Origin: an uncultured bacterium
GTDB lineage: Bacteria; Bacillota; Clostridia; Oscillospirales; Oscillospiraceae
Direction of reading: 5' to 3'
NCBI GenBank assembly: GCA_949293165.1
Contig: CASFCW010000012.1
Span: 1-34,465 of the forward strand
Length of the DNA stretch: 34,465 nt
Every line of letters starts with the position of its first letter. Position 1 is the stretch's first letter. Positions 15,612 to 23,908 of the stretch are shown piece after piece. A model generated the notes under the pieces. That model did no database searches. It saw only the letters and a program-made list of their open reading frames with translations, and was not told the DNA's origin. The position numbers and the translations under genes were made by a program.

Positions 15612-16096
15612 ATGGAAGTCCTCCTTCAAGTTGGTTGTTTTCCCGTTGGATGACAGCCTGCCGACGGGGGATTTTTTGCTGTTCAACTGTATAATGCGTG
15701 GAGCGGCGGGTTTATTGCGTCCGAAGGAAAAATTTTTTAAAGCGGGGCGCCGGCTGCGATTGAGACAGAAAACCAGGAGAACGGCCTGTGTCCCACAATG
15801 GAATGCGCAAACAATGATAACCAGCAGGCCGCCATTCCCAAATCCCTGTTACATCTACATCAAAGGTGTCAGCAAAGCAAAACAGCATTTCTCAATCTTA
15901 AATCAAAGGGGGCCAAGCGGGCCAACAGGCGGGATGAACGGGCACACATGTGCCGCCATCGACCACACGATTATTCAGAGGAGAAAAATAACCATGACCG
16001 GGAGTAACGCCCGTTTCTGAGGAACAGAATGCGGGAAGTTGGGAAAAGCCATTGCCCCTATCAACATTGCGGTGGGAAGGCAGGGAAAAGGCACGC
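15612..16096. other. 485-bp intergenic region without a convincing gene
   Basis: The region is more AT-rich than its surroundings between about 15690 and 16070. A 69-codon open frame at 15798-16007 lacks a well-placed ribosome binding site and has no family features. A nine-codon frame at 15993-16019 (ATG to TGA) has AGAGGAG upstream and could be a leader peptide, but nothing else supports it. I see no riboswitch I can name. Confidence 0.5.
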
Positions 16097-16125
16097 TGGA
16101 CTTTTCAGGGGAAAAGAGGTATACT
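16097..16125 (+). promoter_or_regulatory. Promoter for the eight-gene plus-strand operon
   Basis: TGGACT (16097-16102), a 17-bp spacer, then TATACT (16120-16125). Transcription would start near 16132, followed by GGAGGT at 16148-16153. Confidence 0.6.
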
Positions 16126-16173
16126 TACCATGACTAACTATGCAAATGGAGGTGCGGCGGCACGTATTGGCTT

Positions 16174-17052
16174 GTGTGGATATTCTTCGTGTACGCCTTT
16201 CTGGGCTGGTGTACGGAGGTAAGCTATGCCGCCCTGGTGAGCGGGCGATTTGTCAACCGGGGCTTTCTCAACGGGCCGTGGTGCCCGGTGTATGGGTTTG
16301 GCGTGGTCATCGTGCTGGCGGGGCTGGAGCCCCTGAGGAGCAGCCTGCTGCTTCTGTTTGTGGGCAGCGTGGCGCTGACCTCCGCCCTGGAATGGCTGAC
16401 CGGCTTCGTGCTGGAAAAGCTGTTTCACCAGCGCTGGTGGGACTACTCTGACCAGCCCTTCAACCTGGGGGGCTATATCTGCCTGCGGTTTTCCATCGCC
16501 TGGGGGCTGGCCTGCCTGTTTGTGGTGGAAATCCTGCACCCCACAGTGCGCTTCCTGATCCGGCTGATCCCCCATGAGGTGGGGATCGTGCTCCTGGCGG
16601 CGCTGTGTGTGGGGATGTGCGTGGATTTGATCGCCACGGTGTCCACCATTACCAAGATGAACCGGCAGCTGAGCCAGGTGGATGAGCTGGCGGCCAGAAT
16701 CAGGACCATGTCCAACCAGCTGGGAGAGCAGCTGGCCGACCGGGTGCTGGACGCGGCCCAGCGGGGCAGCGATTTCGGGGAGAACCTGGTCAAGGGCCGG
16801 GAGGAGCTCCAGAATGGTTTGGATGACCTGCGGGAGGTCCTGGATGAAATGAAGGAGCGGCTGGATCAGCGGCGGGATCAGAGCAGGGAGCAGATGGCCC
16901 GGGAACTGGACGAGCTGCGTGACCGGCTGGACGAGGCCATGAACCGCCGCATCCTGGGGCAGAGGCGACTGATGCGGGCCTTCCCCCGGATGCGCTCGGT
17001 AAACCATCGCCAGGCCCTGGAGCGGCTGCGCAGATGGCTGGACCGTGAGTAA
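16174..17052 (+). CDS. CmpB-like (ABC_trans_CmpB) multi-pass membrane protein with C-terminal coiled coil
   Basis: A membrane protein of the family called putative ABC-transporter type IV/CmpB, with no proven transport role. Residues 1-155 hold about five hydrophobic helices with conserved FLGWCTEV, FVNRGFLNGPWCPVYGFG and WWDYSD motifs near the start. Residues 160-292 are highly charged and predicted coiled coil (RDQSREQMARELDELRDRLDE region). GTG 16174 is the first standard start codon in frame but has no ribosome binding site. In-frame ACG at 16162 lies 8 nt after a perfect GGAGGT and gives TYWLVWIFFVY, closer to relatives, so ACG 16162 may be the real start. An in-frame stop at 16135 excludes anything earlier. 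It heads an operon ending at 23022. Confidence 0.78.
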   Translation: MWIFFVYAFLGWCTEVSYAALVSGRFVNRGFLNGPWCPVYGFGVVIVLAGLEPLRSSLLLLFVGSVALTSALEWLTGFVLEKLFHQRWWDYSDQPFNLGGYICLRFSIAWGLACLFVVEILHPTVRFLIRLIPHEVGIVLLAALCVGMCVDLIATVSTITKMNRQLSQVDELAARIRTMSNQLGEQLADRVLDAAQRGSDFGENLVKGREELQNGLDDLREVLDEMKERLDQRRDQSREQMARELDELRDRLDEAMNRRILGQRRLMRAFPRMRSVNHRQALERLRRWLDRE

Positions 17053-17069
17053 GTGCGGAGGAGACAGAT

Positions 17070-17594
17070 ATGGAAGAAATTTTGGAGCTGAAGCGCCGCA
17101 TGGAGACGGAGCGGCCGGCGGAGTGGAACCAGATGCCGGATATCGCCCTGTATATGGATCAGATCATATCCTACATGCCCCGGCAGCTGATCCACTTTGG
17201 CGACGGCAATACCCTGACCTCCGCCATGGTGAACAACTACATCAAGGACGGCCTGGTCCCCCGTGCGGCGGGAAAGCGGTATGGGCCCATCCACCTGGGC
17301 TACCTAACGGCGGTGTGCACCCTGAAAAATGTCCTGTCTGTGCGGGACGTGGGGGCGCTGATTGCCGCGGGGGAACGACGCACCCAGGACCCGGAGACGC
17401 TGTACCGGTATTTTTGCGACGCCCTGGACCGGGCGCTGAAGGAAACCGCGGAGACCATTGACCCGGAGAGCCAGCGGGAGGATCTGGCCAAACTGGCCCT
17501 GGATCTGGCGCTGAGGAGCTATGCCAATCAGCTGGCCTGTGCCCGGCTGCTGGAAATCCTGCAGCCGGAGGACGAGGGCCGCAAGAAAAAATGA
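17070..17594 (+). CDS. DUF1836 domain protein
   Basis: A 174-residue cytosolic protein of the DUF1836 family of Firmicutes. The central part (about 45-100) resembles a MerR-like winged helix with LTSAMVNNYIKDGLVP and a YLTAVCTLKNVLS helix, so DNA binding is plausible. The C-terminal part is helical and ends in a lysine-rich tail. ATG 17070 has GGAGG upstream (17057-17061) and follows the membrane protein stop by 17 bp. Its position next to CmpB-like and DegV genes does not point to a function. Confidence 0.75.
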   Translation: MEEILELKRRMETERPAEWNQMPDIALYMDQIISYMPRQLIHFGDGNTLTSAMVNNYIKDGLVPRAAGKRYGPIHLGYLTAVCTLKNVLSVRDVGALIAAGERRTQDPETLYRYFCDALDRALKETAETIDPESQREDLAKLALDLALRSYANQLACARLLEILQPEDEGRKKK

Positions 17595-17618
17595 ACCAAT
17601 CCGTCAGGAGGTATCGCA

Positions 17619-18494
17619 ATGTCTGATTTTGTGATTTTTACAGATTCATCTGCCGATTTAAGTGAAGAAATGGTGCGGGAGGCCGGCGTGACGGTCCTTC
17701 CCCTCACCTTTACCCTTCAGGGGGAGACCTACAGCAACTATCCCGACAACCGGGAGATGGACCCCGCCCTTTTCTATGACACCCTGCGGGCCGACGAGCT
17801 GGCTACCACGTCCGCCGTCAACGTGGCAGACTATACCCAGGCCATGGAGCCCATCCTGAAGGAGGGGAAGGACATTTTGGTGCTGGCCTTCTCCTCCGGC
17901 CTGTCCACCACCTACAATTCCGCCCGCATTGCTGCCGAGGAGCTGGGGGAGGCCTACCCCCAGCGCCAGATCTATGTGGTGGATACCCTGTGCGCCTCCC
18001 TGGGCCAGGGGCTGCTGGTCTGGCTGGCCGCCCAGGAGCAGAAGAAGGGGAAAAGCATCCAGGAGGTGCGGGACTGGGCGGAGGCCAACAAGCAGAAGGT
18101 CTGCCACCAGTTCACCGTCAGCGACCTGTATTTCCTCAAGCGGGGCGGCAGAATCTCCGCCACCACCGCGGTGGTGGGCTCCATGCTCCAGATCAAGCCT
18201 GTGCTCCATGTGGATGAGGAGGGGCACCTGATCTCCGTTTCCAAGGCCAGGGGCAGAAATGCCTCCATCAAGGCCCTGGTGGAGCGGATGGAGAAATCCG
18301 TCACCGAGGAGGGCAAGCGGGTGGTTTTCATCAGCCACGGCGACTGCCTGGAGGACGCGGAGACGCTGGCCAACATGATCCGGGAGCGGTTCGGCACCCA
18401 GCAAATTTATATCAATTATGTGGGCCCTGTGATCGGCGCCCACGCAGGGCCCGGGGTGCTGGCCCTGTTCTATCTTGGAAACGAGCGGTATTGA
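17619..18494 (+). CDS. DegV-family fatty-acid-binding protein
   Basis: DegV/FakB proteins bind a fatty acid and present it to the kinase FakA for phosphorylation. The 291-residue protein has the full fold. It starts MSDFVIFTDSSADLS (the TDSSAD phosphate-side loop), then has SSGLSTTYNSA at about 91-101, the GRIS segment and a C-terminal GPVIGAHAGPGVLALF motif with the binding-site histidine. Length is standard. A ribosome binding site (CAGGAGG) precedes ATG 17619. No fakA gene lies in the window, so it may instead be one of several FakB paralogues. Confidence 0.92.
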   Translation: MSDFVIFTDSSADLSEEMVREAGVTVLPLTFTLQGETYSNYPDNREMDPALFYDTLRADELATTSAVNVADYTQAMEPILKEGKDILVLAFSSGLSTTYNSARIAAEELGEAYPQRQIYVVDTLCASLGQGLLVWLAAQEQKKGKSIQEVRDWAEANKQKVCHQFTVSDLYFLKRGGRISATTAVVGSMLQIKPVLHVDEEGHLISVSKARGRNASIKALVERMEKSVTEEGKRVVFISHGDCLEDAETLANMIRERFGTQQIYINYVGPVIGAHAGPGVLALFYLGNERY

Positions 18495-18523
18495 TTGACG
18501 GAAAGATAACAAGGAGTAGTTTG

Positions 18524-19471
18524 ATGGACGAGATCAAGTGGCTGGAAGTAGCCATTAACACCGCCCCTGAGCGGCTGGACGAGGTGACGGCCAAGCTGAC
18601 CGCCGCCGGGATGACGGGGCTGGTGATCGAGGACGAAGGGGAGTTCCGGCAGTTCCTGGAGCAGAACCGGCAATACTGGGACTATGTGGACCAGGAGCTT
18701 CTGGACCAGATGAAGGGCATCACCCGGGTGAAATTCTACGTCACGGACGACGCCGACGGCCGGGCGCAGCTGGCCCAGTATGTCCAGGGGCTGGACTGCG
18801 AATACACCGTGACCAGCCTGACGGACAGCGACTGGGCCTACAGCTGGCAGAAGTATTATAAGCCCCTGCCCATCGGCCAGCGGCTGTACGTGGTGCCCCA
18901 GTGGGAGCGGGACGAGCCGGTGCCGGAGGGGCGGGTGCCCTTCTATCTCAATCCCGGCCTGACCTTCGGGACGGGCTCCCATGCCTCTACCCAGCTGTGC
19001 CTGGAAGGGGTGGAGGCCCACACCCGCGAGGGGGATGTGGTGCTGGATCTGGGCTGCGGCAGCGGGATTTTGTCCATCGCCGCCCTGGTCCTGGGCGCCA
19101 GGGAGGCGGTAGCCGTGGACATTGACCCCAAGGCGGTGGATGTGGCCTACGAAAACGCCGCGCTCAACGGCATCGGCCGGGACCGGTATACCGTGCGCGC
19201 GGGCAATGTGCTCACCGACCGGGGGCTGGCCGCGGAGCTGGCCCAGCGCCGGTATCCCCTGGTACTGGCCAACATCGTGGCCGATGTTATCATCCCCCTG
19301 GCGCCCCAGGTGCCCGGCCTGCTGGCCCCCGGCGGCGTGTTCCTTTGCTCCGGCATCATCGACAGCCGGGCCCATGAGGTGGAGCACGCCCTGGCCCAGT
19401 GCGGCATGACGGTGCTGCGCAAGCGGGAAAAGAACGGCTGGGTTGCCCTGGAGGCGGCGGTCCAGCCATGA
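18524..19471 (+). CDS. prmA: Ribosomal protein L11 methyltransferase
   Basis: An S-adenosylmethionine-dependent enzyme that trimethylates ribosomal protein L11. The 315-residue protein has the PrmA N-terminal L11-binding domain (MDEIKWLEVAI start) and the substrate-orienting FGTGSHASTQ loop. The SAM motif DLGCGSGILSIAA follows, then the catalytic-side NIVADVI. The start is ATG 18524 with AAGGAG upstream; the longer frame from 18491 begins at a TTG inside the DegV gene end. In Firmicutes prmA often follows dnaJ; here it is within the 16162-23022 operon, 29 bp after the DegV gene. Confidence 0.94.
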   Translation: MDEIKWLEVAINTAPERLDEVTAKLTAAGMTGLVIEDEGEFRQFLEQNRQYWDYVDQELLDQMKGITRVKFYVTDDADGRAQLAQYVQGLDCEYTVTSLTDSDWAYSWQKYYKPLPIGQRLYVVPQWERDEPVPEGRVPFYLNPGLTFGTGSHASTQLCLEGVEAHTREGDVVLDLGCGSGILSIAALVLGAREAVAVDIDPKAVDVAYENAALNGIGRDRYTVRAGNVLTDRGLAAELAQRRYPLVLANIVADVIIPLAPQVPGLLAPGGVFLCSGIIDSRAHEVEHALAQCGMTVLRKREKNGWVALEAAVQP

Positions 19472-19492
19472 GACCCGGAAGGAGGATGGGCG

Positions 19493-20617
19493 GTGTCTGA
19501 GTATGCCCGGGTGATCCGCCCCGTTTTTGAGCAAAACCGGCGGATCATCGCCGTCAGCGATGTGCATGGCAATTTGGCCTTTTTCCGGGGACTGTTAAAG
19601 CAGATCCGGTTTTCAACGGCGGATATTCTGGTGCTGGTGGGTGACCTGCTGGAAAAGGGGCCGGACAGCCTGGCCCTCCTGCGGGAGGTAATGGAGCTGT
19701 CCCGCACTCACACCGTCTACCCCCTGTGCGGCAACTGCGACGGCATGGTGTCCCGGTTCTTCGAGACCGATGAGATGGATTCATTCCTGTATTCCACCTA
19801 CCTGCCCATGCATCCGGAGAGCACCATCCGCCAAATGGCCCAGGAGATGGGCTACGCGGACTGGCGGAACCTGCCCGGCCTGCGCCGGGCCCTGCGGGAC
19901 CGCTATGGGGCGGAGTGGGCGTGGCTGTCGGCTATGCCCACCATTTTGGAGACGGAGCACCTGGTATTTGTCCACGGCGGCGTCCCCTCGGTGGAGGGGA
20001 TGGAGGGGCTGAACCGGTGGCGGTGCATGAAAAATGATGATTTTCTGGGTCAGGGGCACAGCTTCCCCAAGTATGTGGTGGTGGGCCACTGGCCCGTGAC
20101 CCTGTACCACCCCCATATCCCGTCGGCCCACCCCATCCTCTGCCGCCAGCGCCGGATCGTGTCCATTGACGGGGGCTGTGTGCTGAAAGCGGACGGGCAG
20201 CTTAATGCGCTGATCCTGCCTGATGAGGCGTCGGAGGCCTTTACCTGGGAATACTATGACGGCCTGCCGGTTTACACCGCCCTGGACGGCCAGCAGCCCT
20301 CCGCCGATTCCGTCAATATCCGGTGGGGACGGTCGGATCTGGAGCTGCTGCGGCAGGGGGAGGAGCTCTCCCTCTGCCGCCATCTGGAGACAGGGCGGGA
20401 GCTGTGGGTTTTAAACAGCTATCTCCGCCGGTCAGGGGACCGGCTGTGGTGTGAGGACTCCACCGATTACCGCCTGGCGGTGGCGCCGGGTGACCGGCTG
20501 TCCCTGGTGGCGGAAACGAAACACGGATATTTGATGAAAAAGGACGGCGTCACCGGCTGGTATATGGGCCGGTTGGGGCCGGATAACACACAGGACGCGC
20601 CGGACACCCCCCGCTGA
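19493..20617 (+). CDS. Metallophosphoesterase with C-terminal SH3-like extension
   Basis: A calcineurin-like phosphoesterase of the serine/threonine-phosphatase or symmetrical-hydrolase subgroup, 374 residues. The metal ligands are visible in order: SDVHGN (22-27), GDLLEKGP (50-57), GNCD (80-83) and HGG (161-163), with a later GHW. Residues 1-245 form the phosphatase. The remaining 125 residues are beta-rich and look like tandem SH3-like modules (VNIRWGRS, YRLAVAPGDRLSLVAETKHGYLMKKDGVTGWY). The start is GTG 19493 with GGAAGGAGG upstream, 21 bp after prmA. The substrate cannot be told; protein, Ap4A-type nucleotides or RNA ends are all possible. Confidence 0.82.
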   Translation: MSEYARVIRPVFEQNRRIIAVSDVHGNLAFFRGLLKQIRFSTADILVLVGDLLEKGPDSLALLREVMELSRTHTVYPLCGNCDGMVSRFFETDEMDSFLYSTYLPMHPESTIRQMAQEMGYADWRNLPGLRRALRDRYGAEWAWLSAMPTILETEHLVFVHGGVPSVEGMEGLNRWRCMKNDDFLGQGHSFPKYVVVGHWPVTLYHPHIPSAHPILCRQRRIVSIDGGCVLKADGQLNALILPDEASEAFTWEYYDGLPVYTALDGQQPSADSVNIRWGRSDLELLRQGEELSLCRHLETGRELWVLNSYLRRSGDRLWCEDSTDYRLAVAPGDRLSLVAETKHGYLMKKDGVTGWYMGRLGPDNTQDAPDTPR

Positions 20618-20673
20618 TGTGCTCCCTCACGAAGCGGGGGAGGGCGCTTCCCATTGGATGAGGTTTGAATTCT

Positions 20674-21588
20674 ATGCTGGATTTTTCCCCTTTGCGGCTG
20701 GAGGATCTCCCCAGACTGCGGCAATTTTTTGGTTACAGCGGCAGCCGGATCTGCGACACCACCCCCGGAACTGTGTTCATGTGGCGGGATATGTACCGCA
20801 CGGAGTGGGCGGTGGAGGATGGCTCCCTTTACTTCAAGGTGGATTACCCGGGCCTGGGCCCCACCTTTACCCTGCCCCTTGGGGGCGGGCGGCCGGAGCA
20901 TTACCGCAACATCGCCGAGTATTGCTGCCGGCACAACATGCAGGTGGCGTTCTACCCTGTACCCAAGGACGAGCTGGAACGCCTGCAAAACTTTTTCCCC
21001 AACAGCGCGGCCATCCCCACCCGGGACGCTTATGACTACCTGTACCGGGCGGAGGACTTGCAGTTTTTCCGGGGGAAAAAGCTCAGCGGCCAGCGCAACC
21101 ATGTGAATAAATTCCTGAAAACCTATGGGAACTGGACGTTCCGGGTGATCGGCAGGGAGGACCTGCCCCGTGTGGGGGCCTTCCTGGACCGGTATGCCGA
21201 GGGCAGGGACAAAGCTGCCGCCTCCTTCCACGAGGATTTGGCCAAGACCCGGGAGGTGCTGGCCAATTACGACGTGTATGATATGCTGGGCGGGATGCTG
21301 CTGGTGGACGGGGAGATCGTGGGCTTCTCCCTGGGGGAGATCATCGGCGACACCCTGTTCACCCACATTGAAAAGGCGGACCGGGACTACCAGGGCTGTT
21401 ATCAGATGCTGGTGTCTCAGTACGCCCGCCAGTTTGCCGGGGACGGCGTCCACTTCATCAACCGGGAGGACGATGCCGGAGATCCCGGGCTGCGCACCAG
21501 CAAGCTGTCCTACCACCCGGTGACGCTGTTGGAGAAGTATACCGTTACTGTGGACGAGCCCTGCAAGTTCTGCTGCCCGGAGGTATGA
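20674..21588 (+). CDS. DUF2156 (phosphatidylglycerol lysyltransferase-type, GNAT-fold) protein
   Basis: A 304-residue soluble protein of the DUF2156 family, related to the catalytic domain of MprF/LPG synthases but without their membrane part. The visible pattern is a first half with YDYLYRAEDLQFFRGKKLSGQRNHVNKF and a second half with the acyltransferase-like GGMLLVDGEIVGFSLGE and HIEKADRDYQGCYQML. It ends in FCCPEV. It may transfer an aminoacyl or other acyl group; the substrate is unknown. ATG 20674 has GAGGT upstream, while the alternative TTG 20665 has none. Its stop overlaps the mnmA start. Confidence 0.78.
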   Translation: MLDFSPLRLEDLPRLRQFFGYSGSRICDTTPGTVFMWRDMYRTEWAVEDGSLYFKVDYPGLGPTFTLPLGGGRPEHYRNIAEYCCRHNMQVAFYPVPKDELERLQNFFPNSAAIPTRDAYDYLYRAEDLQFFRGKKLSGQRNHVNKFLKTYGNWTFRVIGREDLPRVGAFLDRYAEGRDKAAASFHEDLAKTREVLANYDVYDMLGGMLLVDGEIVGFSLGEIIGDTLFTHIEKADRDYQGCYQMLVSQYARQFAGDGVHFINREDDAGDPGLRTSKLSYHPVTLLEKYTVTVDEPCKFCCPEV

Positions 21589-22691
21589 TGGAGCGGACAG
21601 AAATGAAACGGATTGCCGTCGCCATGAGCGGCGGGGTGGACAGCTCAGTAGCTGCCTGGCTGCTGCGGGAGGCGGGGTGGGAACCGGTGGGTGTTACGCT
21701 GCGCCTGTTCAACCCGGAGGATCTTGCCCCTGGGCAGGAGGGGGTGTGCCGCGCCCTGGAGGATTTGTCCGACGCCAGGGCGGTGGCTGCCCACTTGGGA
21801 ATCCCCCACCACACGCTGGACCTGCGGGCGGCCTTCCGGCGGGATGTGATGGACCCGTTTGTCTGCGCCTATGAGCGGGGGCGCACGCCCAATCCGTGCG
21901 TAACCTGCAACCGGGCCATTAAGTTCGGCGCAATGCTGGATCAAGCCGCGGCCCTGGGCTGCGAAAAGCTGGCGACCGGCCACTACGCTAGGGTGGAGCG
22001 GGACCCCCATACAGGCCGGTACCTGCTGAAAAAGGCCGCCTACCCGGAGAAGGATCAGAGCTATGTCCTCTGGGCCCTGACCCAGCGGCAGCTGAGCCGG
22101 GTGTGCTTCCCTTTGGGGGAGATGACCAAGGAGGAGATTCGCTCCATCGCCCTGGCACAGGGGCTGGTCAGCGCCCGGAAGCGGGACAGCCAGGATATCT
22201 GCTTTGTGCCGGACGGGGATTATGTCTCCTTTATCCGCAGGCACACAGGGCGGGACTATCCCCAGGGGCAGTTCCGCAGTCCCCGGGGGGAGGTGCTGGG
22301 CACCCATAACGGCATTATTTCCTACACCCTGGGGCAGCGCCGGGGCCTGGGCGTGTCCTCCAACCAGGGCCGGCTGTATGTGACCCGGATTTGCCCGGAG
22401 GACAACACGGTGGTCCTGTCCGGCAACCAGGACCTGTTCCACAGCGGCCTGCTGGCCGGGGAGCTGAACCTGATTTCCGTGGAGCGCCTGGAGGAGCCTA
22501 TGCGGGTGTGGGCCAAGGTGCGCTACCGGATGGAGCCCCAGCCCGCCTGGCTGGAGCAGACCGGGCCGGACCAGGCACGGGTGACCTTTGACCAGCCCCA
22601 GCGAGCCATCACACCAGGCCAGTCCGTGGTCTTTTACCAGGGCGACCTGGTGGTGGGGGGCGCCGTCATTCAGGAAACGGAAACGATGTAA
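21585..22691 (+). CDS. mnmA: tRNA-specific 2-thiouridylase
   Basis: Makes the 2-thio group of uridine 34 in tRNA-Lys, -Glu and -Gln, using a persulfide sulfur donor. The 368-residue protein has the PP-loop SGGVDSS (15-21) and the two active-site cysteines in PCVTCNRAIKF (Cys108) and DSQDICFV (Cys206), followed by the C-terminal beta-barrels. ATG 21585 overlaps the preceding TGA by 4 bp. ATG 21588 or ATG 21603 (MKRIAVAMSGG, with GGAGCGG upstream) are equally possible starts, and the last fits most homologues better. Translational coupling with the DUF2156 gene is likely. Confidence 0.95.
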   Translation: MMERTEMKRIAVAMSGGVDSSVAAWLLREAGWEPVGVTLRLFNPEDLAPGQEGVCRALEDLSDARAVAAHLGIPHHTLDLRAAFRRDVMDPFVCAYERGRTPNPCVTCNRAIKFGAMLDQAAALGCEKLATGHYARVERDPHTGRYLLKKAAYPEKDQSYVLWALTQRQLSRVCFPLGEMTKEEIRSIALAQGLVSARKRDSQDICFVPDGDYVSFIRRHTGRDYPQGQFRSPRGEVLGTHNGIISYTLGQRRGLGVSSNQGRLYVTRICPEDNTVVLSGNQDLFHSGLLAGELNLISVERLEEPMRVWAKVRYRMEPQPAWLEQTGPDQARVTFDQPQRAITPGQSVVFYQGDLVVGGAVIQETETM

Positions 22692-22713
22692 TACGAGGGA
22701 GAGGAAGGGCGTC

Positions 22714-23022
22714 ATGAGCCGAAAGAAATATAAAAAGCGGCACCCCCAGGGCAAACGATCCACCGCCGCGGCGGTGCAGGAGTCGGAATTTTCCACCGAC
22801 GGGAAGAGAAAGCGGATGAATCCCGCCGCCCGGAATATCCTCCTGGTGACCCTGGTGATTCTGGCCGCCTCCCAGATGCTGTATCAGGGGGAGATGATTA
22901 CGGAAATGGCGGCGAACATTGTCACCGGCCTGGCCCTGGTGCTGGTGGTGGCTGCCCTGTGGCTGCAGTTCCGCTCCCCCACAGGGCAGGGAGGAACCCC
23001 GAAACATACCCGGCTGCGCTGA
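22714..23022 (+). CDS. Small membrane protein of unknown function
   Basis: A 102-residue protein with a strongly basic N-terminus (MSRKKYKKRHPQGKR) and two hydrophobic helices at about 38-57 and 64-86. They are separated by a short turn, with a polar tail after them. I do not recognise a family. ATG 22714 follows mnmA by 22 bp with GAGGAAGGG as ribosome binding site. The frame is open far upstream, but that part overlaps mnmA and is not used. The basic start suggests the N-terminus is inside the cell. It is the last gene of the operon, before two hairpins. Confidence 0.65.
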   Translation: MSRKKYKKRHPQGKRSTAAAVQESEFSTDGKRKRMNPAARNILLVTLVILAASQMLYQGEMITEMAANIVTGLALVLVVAALWLQFRSPTGQGGTPKHTRLR

Positions 23023-23069
23023 GCGGGGCTGCCTGGGAGAAAATCAGGCATTGACTGCCGGTTGAGCAG

Positions 23070-23095
23070 GGCCGCGGAAAGGAAATTCCGCGGCC
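23070..23095 (+). terminator. Hairpin after the mnmA operon
   Basis: Perfect 10-bp arms (23070-23079 and 23086-23095, GGCCGCGGAA) have a six-base loop, followed by a broken T-rich stretch (TTGCCTGTCTTT). It is a probable terminator of the plus-strand operon. Confidence 0.6.
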
Positions 23096-23136
23096 TTGCC
23101 TGTCTTTGAATGTAAAAGTGGGGAGAGAAGCTGGTG

Positions 23137-23182
23137 AAACGCCGGGAGGACGGAGCCATTTGGCTCCGTCCTCCCGGCGTTT
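23137..23182. terminator. 22-bp perfect inverted repeat between convergent operons
   Basis: Arms 23137-23158 and 23161-23182 are fully complementary with only TT between them. It sits between the plus-strand mnmA operon and the minus-strand SipW/TasA-like operon, so a two-way terminator is the simplest reading. The T tract is only three bases on each side. Confidence 0.6.
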
Positions 23183-23262
23183 GCATAGGAAAATGGGACA
23201 TTGAGAGAAGAACGAAATGAAGAAGGATGGGCGTTCAGCCGCGCTGTGCGGAAAGGGATGTG

Positions 23263-23892
23263 TTACCCGGCGCCGCGTTCAGGGGACGCCGGTTGATTTG
23301 CCGGAACATCACTCGGCGCATCAGGCGGGGTTCCGTATGTAATGGATTTTAGGGACGGGTCTTTTGGACAACGGCCCCAGGAAGATTGAAATTCCAGACC
23401 TGCGTCCTCATACAGGGTTAGGGACACAAAGTCGCCGCCTTTGTAATAGTAGGTTTCCCCACCTAAGGTTATCTGGCAGTATCCGCTGGTGACTCCCTCC
23501 GGTTCCTGGACCTCCATAGAGTACGCGCCGGTTCCAAGGGGGATGACCTGGGTGTCGTTGTCAATGGTGTATATTGTGTTGGGGCCATCTTCCAGGAGTA
23601 TGATTTCCTTCACAGTGAGGGAAGCGGGTTGGGGAACTGTGCCATCCGGATCAGTCAGATTATAGGTTACATTTCCTAACTGTCCCGTTTGCGTTATTCC
23701 CACATTCACCTGGTATCTGCCTGCTGTGATGGAGTTTGCGGTGCTGATCGCGCTGTCCGTCCAAAAGGCCAGCCCGGTTTCCATGATGAAGGTGAGGGCC
23801 AGCACGGCGGCGCTGAGCTTCAGCATAAACCTGGAGATGGTTTGAAGTGCGGGTTCCCGGCGCAGATGCCTGCCCCGATAGGTGACGTTCAT
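23263..23892 (-). CDS. Small exported TasA/camelysin-type protein, last gene of the SipW operon
   Basis: A 209-residue secreted protein. After a basic start comes a hydrophobic segment (about 27-42) and the SipW-type signal end TGLAFWTDS, followed by NSITAGRYQV. This mirrors the AxFxD...FxAGTLDL pattern of TasA-like proteins. The remainder is beta-rich and ends in a Pro/Ala-rich tail. ATG 23892 has GAAAGGAG upstream, lying over the stop of the signal peptidase gene; the longer frame to 23928 overlaps that gene and is rejected. It is likely processed by the adjacent SipW and may be a minor subunit or anchor. A specific function cannot be given. Confidence 0.75.
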   Translation of the reverse strand: MNVTYRGRHLRREPALQTISRFMLKLSAAVLALTFIMETGLAFWTDSAISTANSITAGRYQVNVGITQTGQLGNVTYNLTDPDGTVPQPASLTVKEIILLEDGPNTIYTIDNDTQVIPLGTGAYSMEVQEPEGVTSGYCQITLGGETYYYKGGDFVSLTLYEDAGLEFQSSWGRCPKDPSLKSITYGTPPDAPSDVPANQPASPERGAG

Positions 23893-23908
23893 AGGGCCCT
23901 CTCTCCTT

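Noticed and set aside
15798-16007. 69-codon plus-strand frame in the gap before the membrane protein
   Set aside because: There is no well-placed ribosome binding site, and its composition is like translated non-coding DNA.
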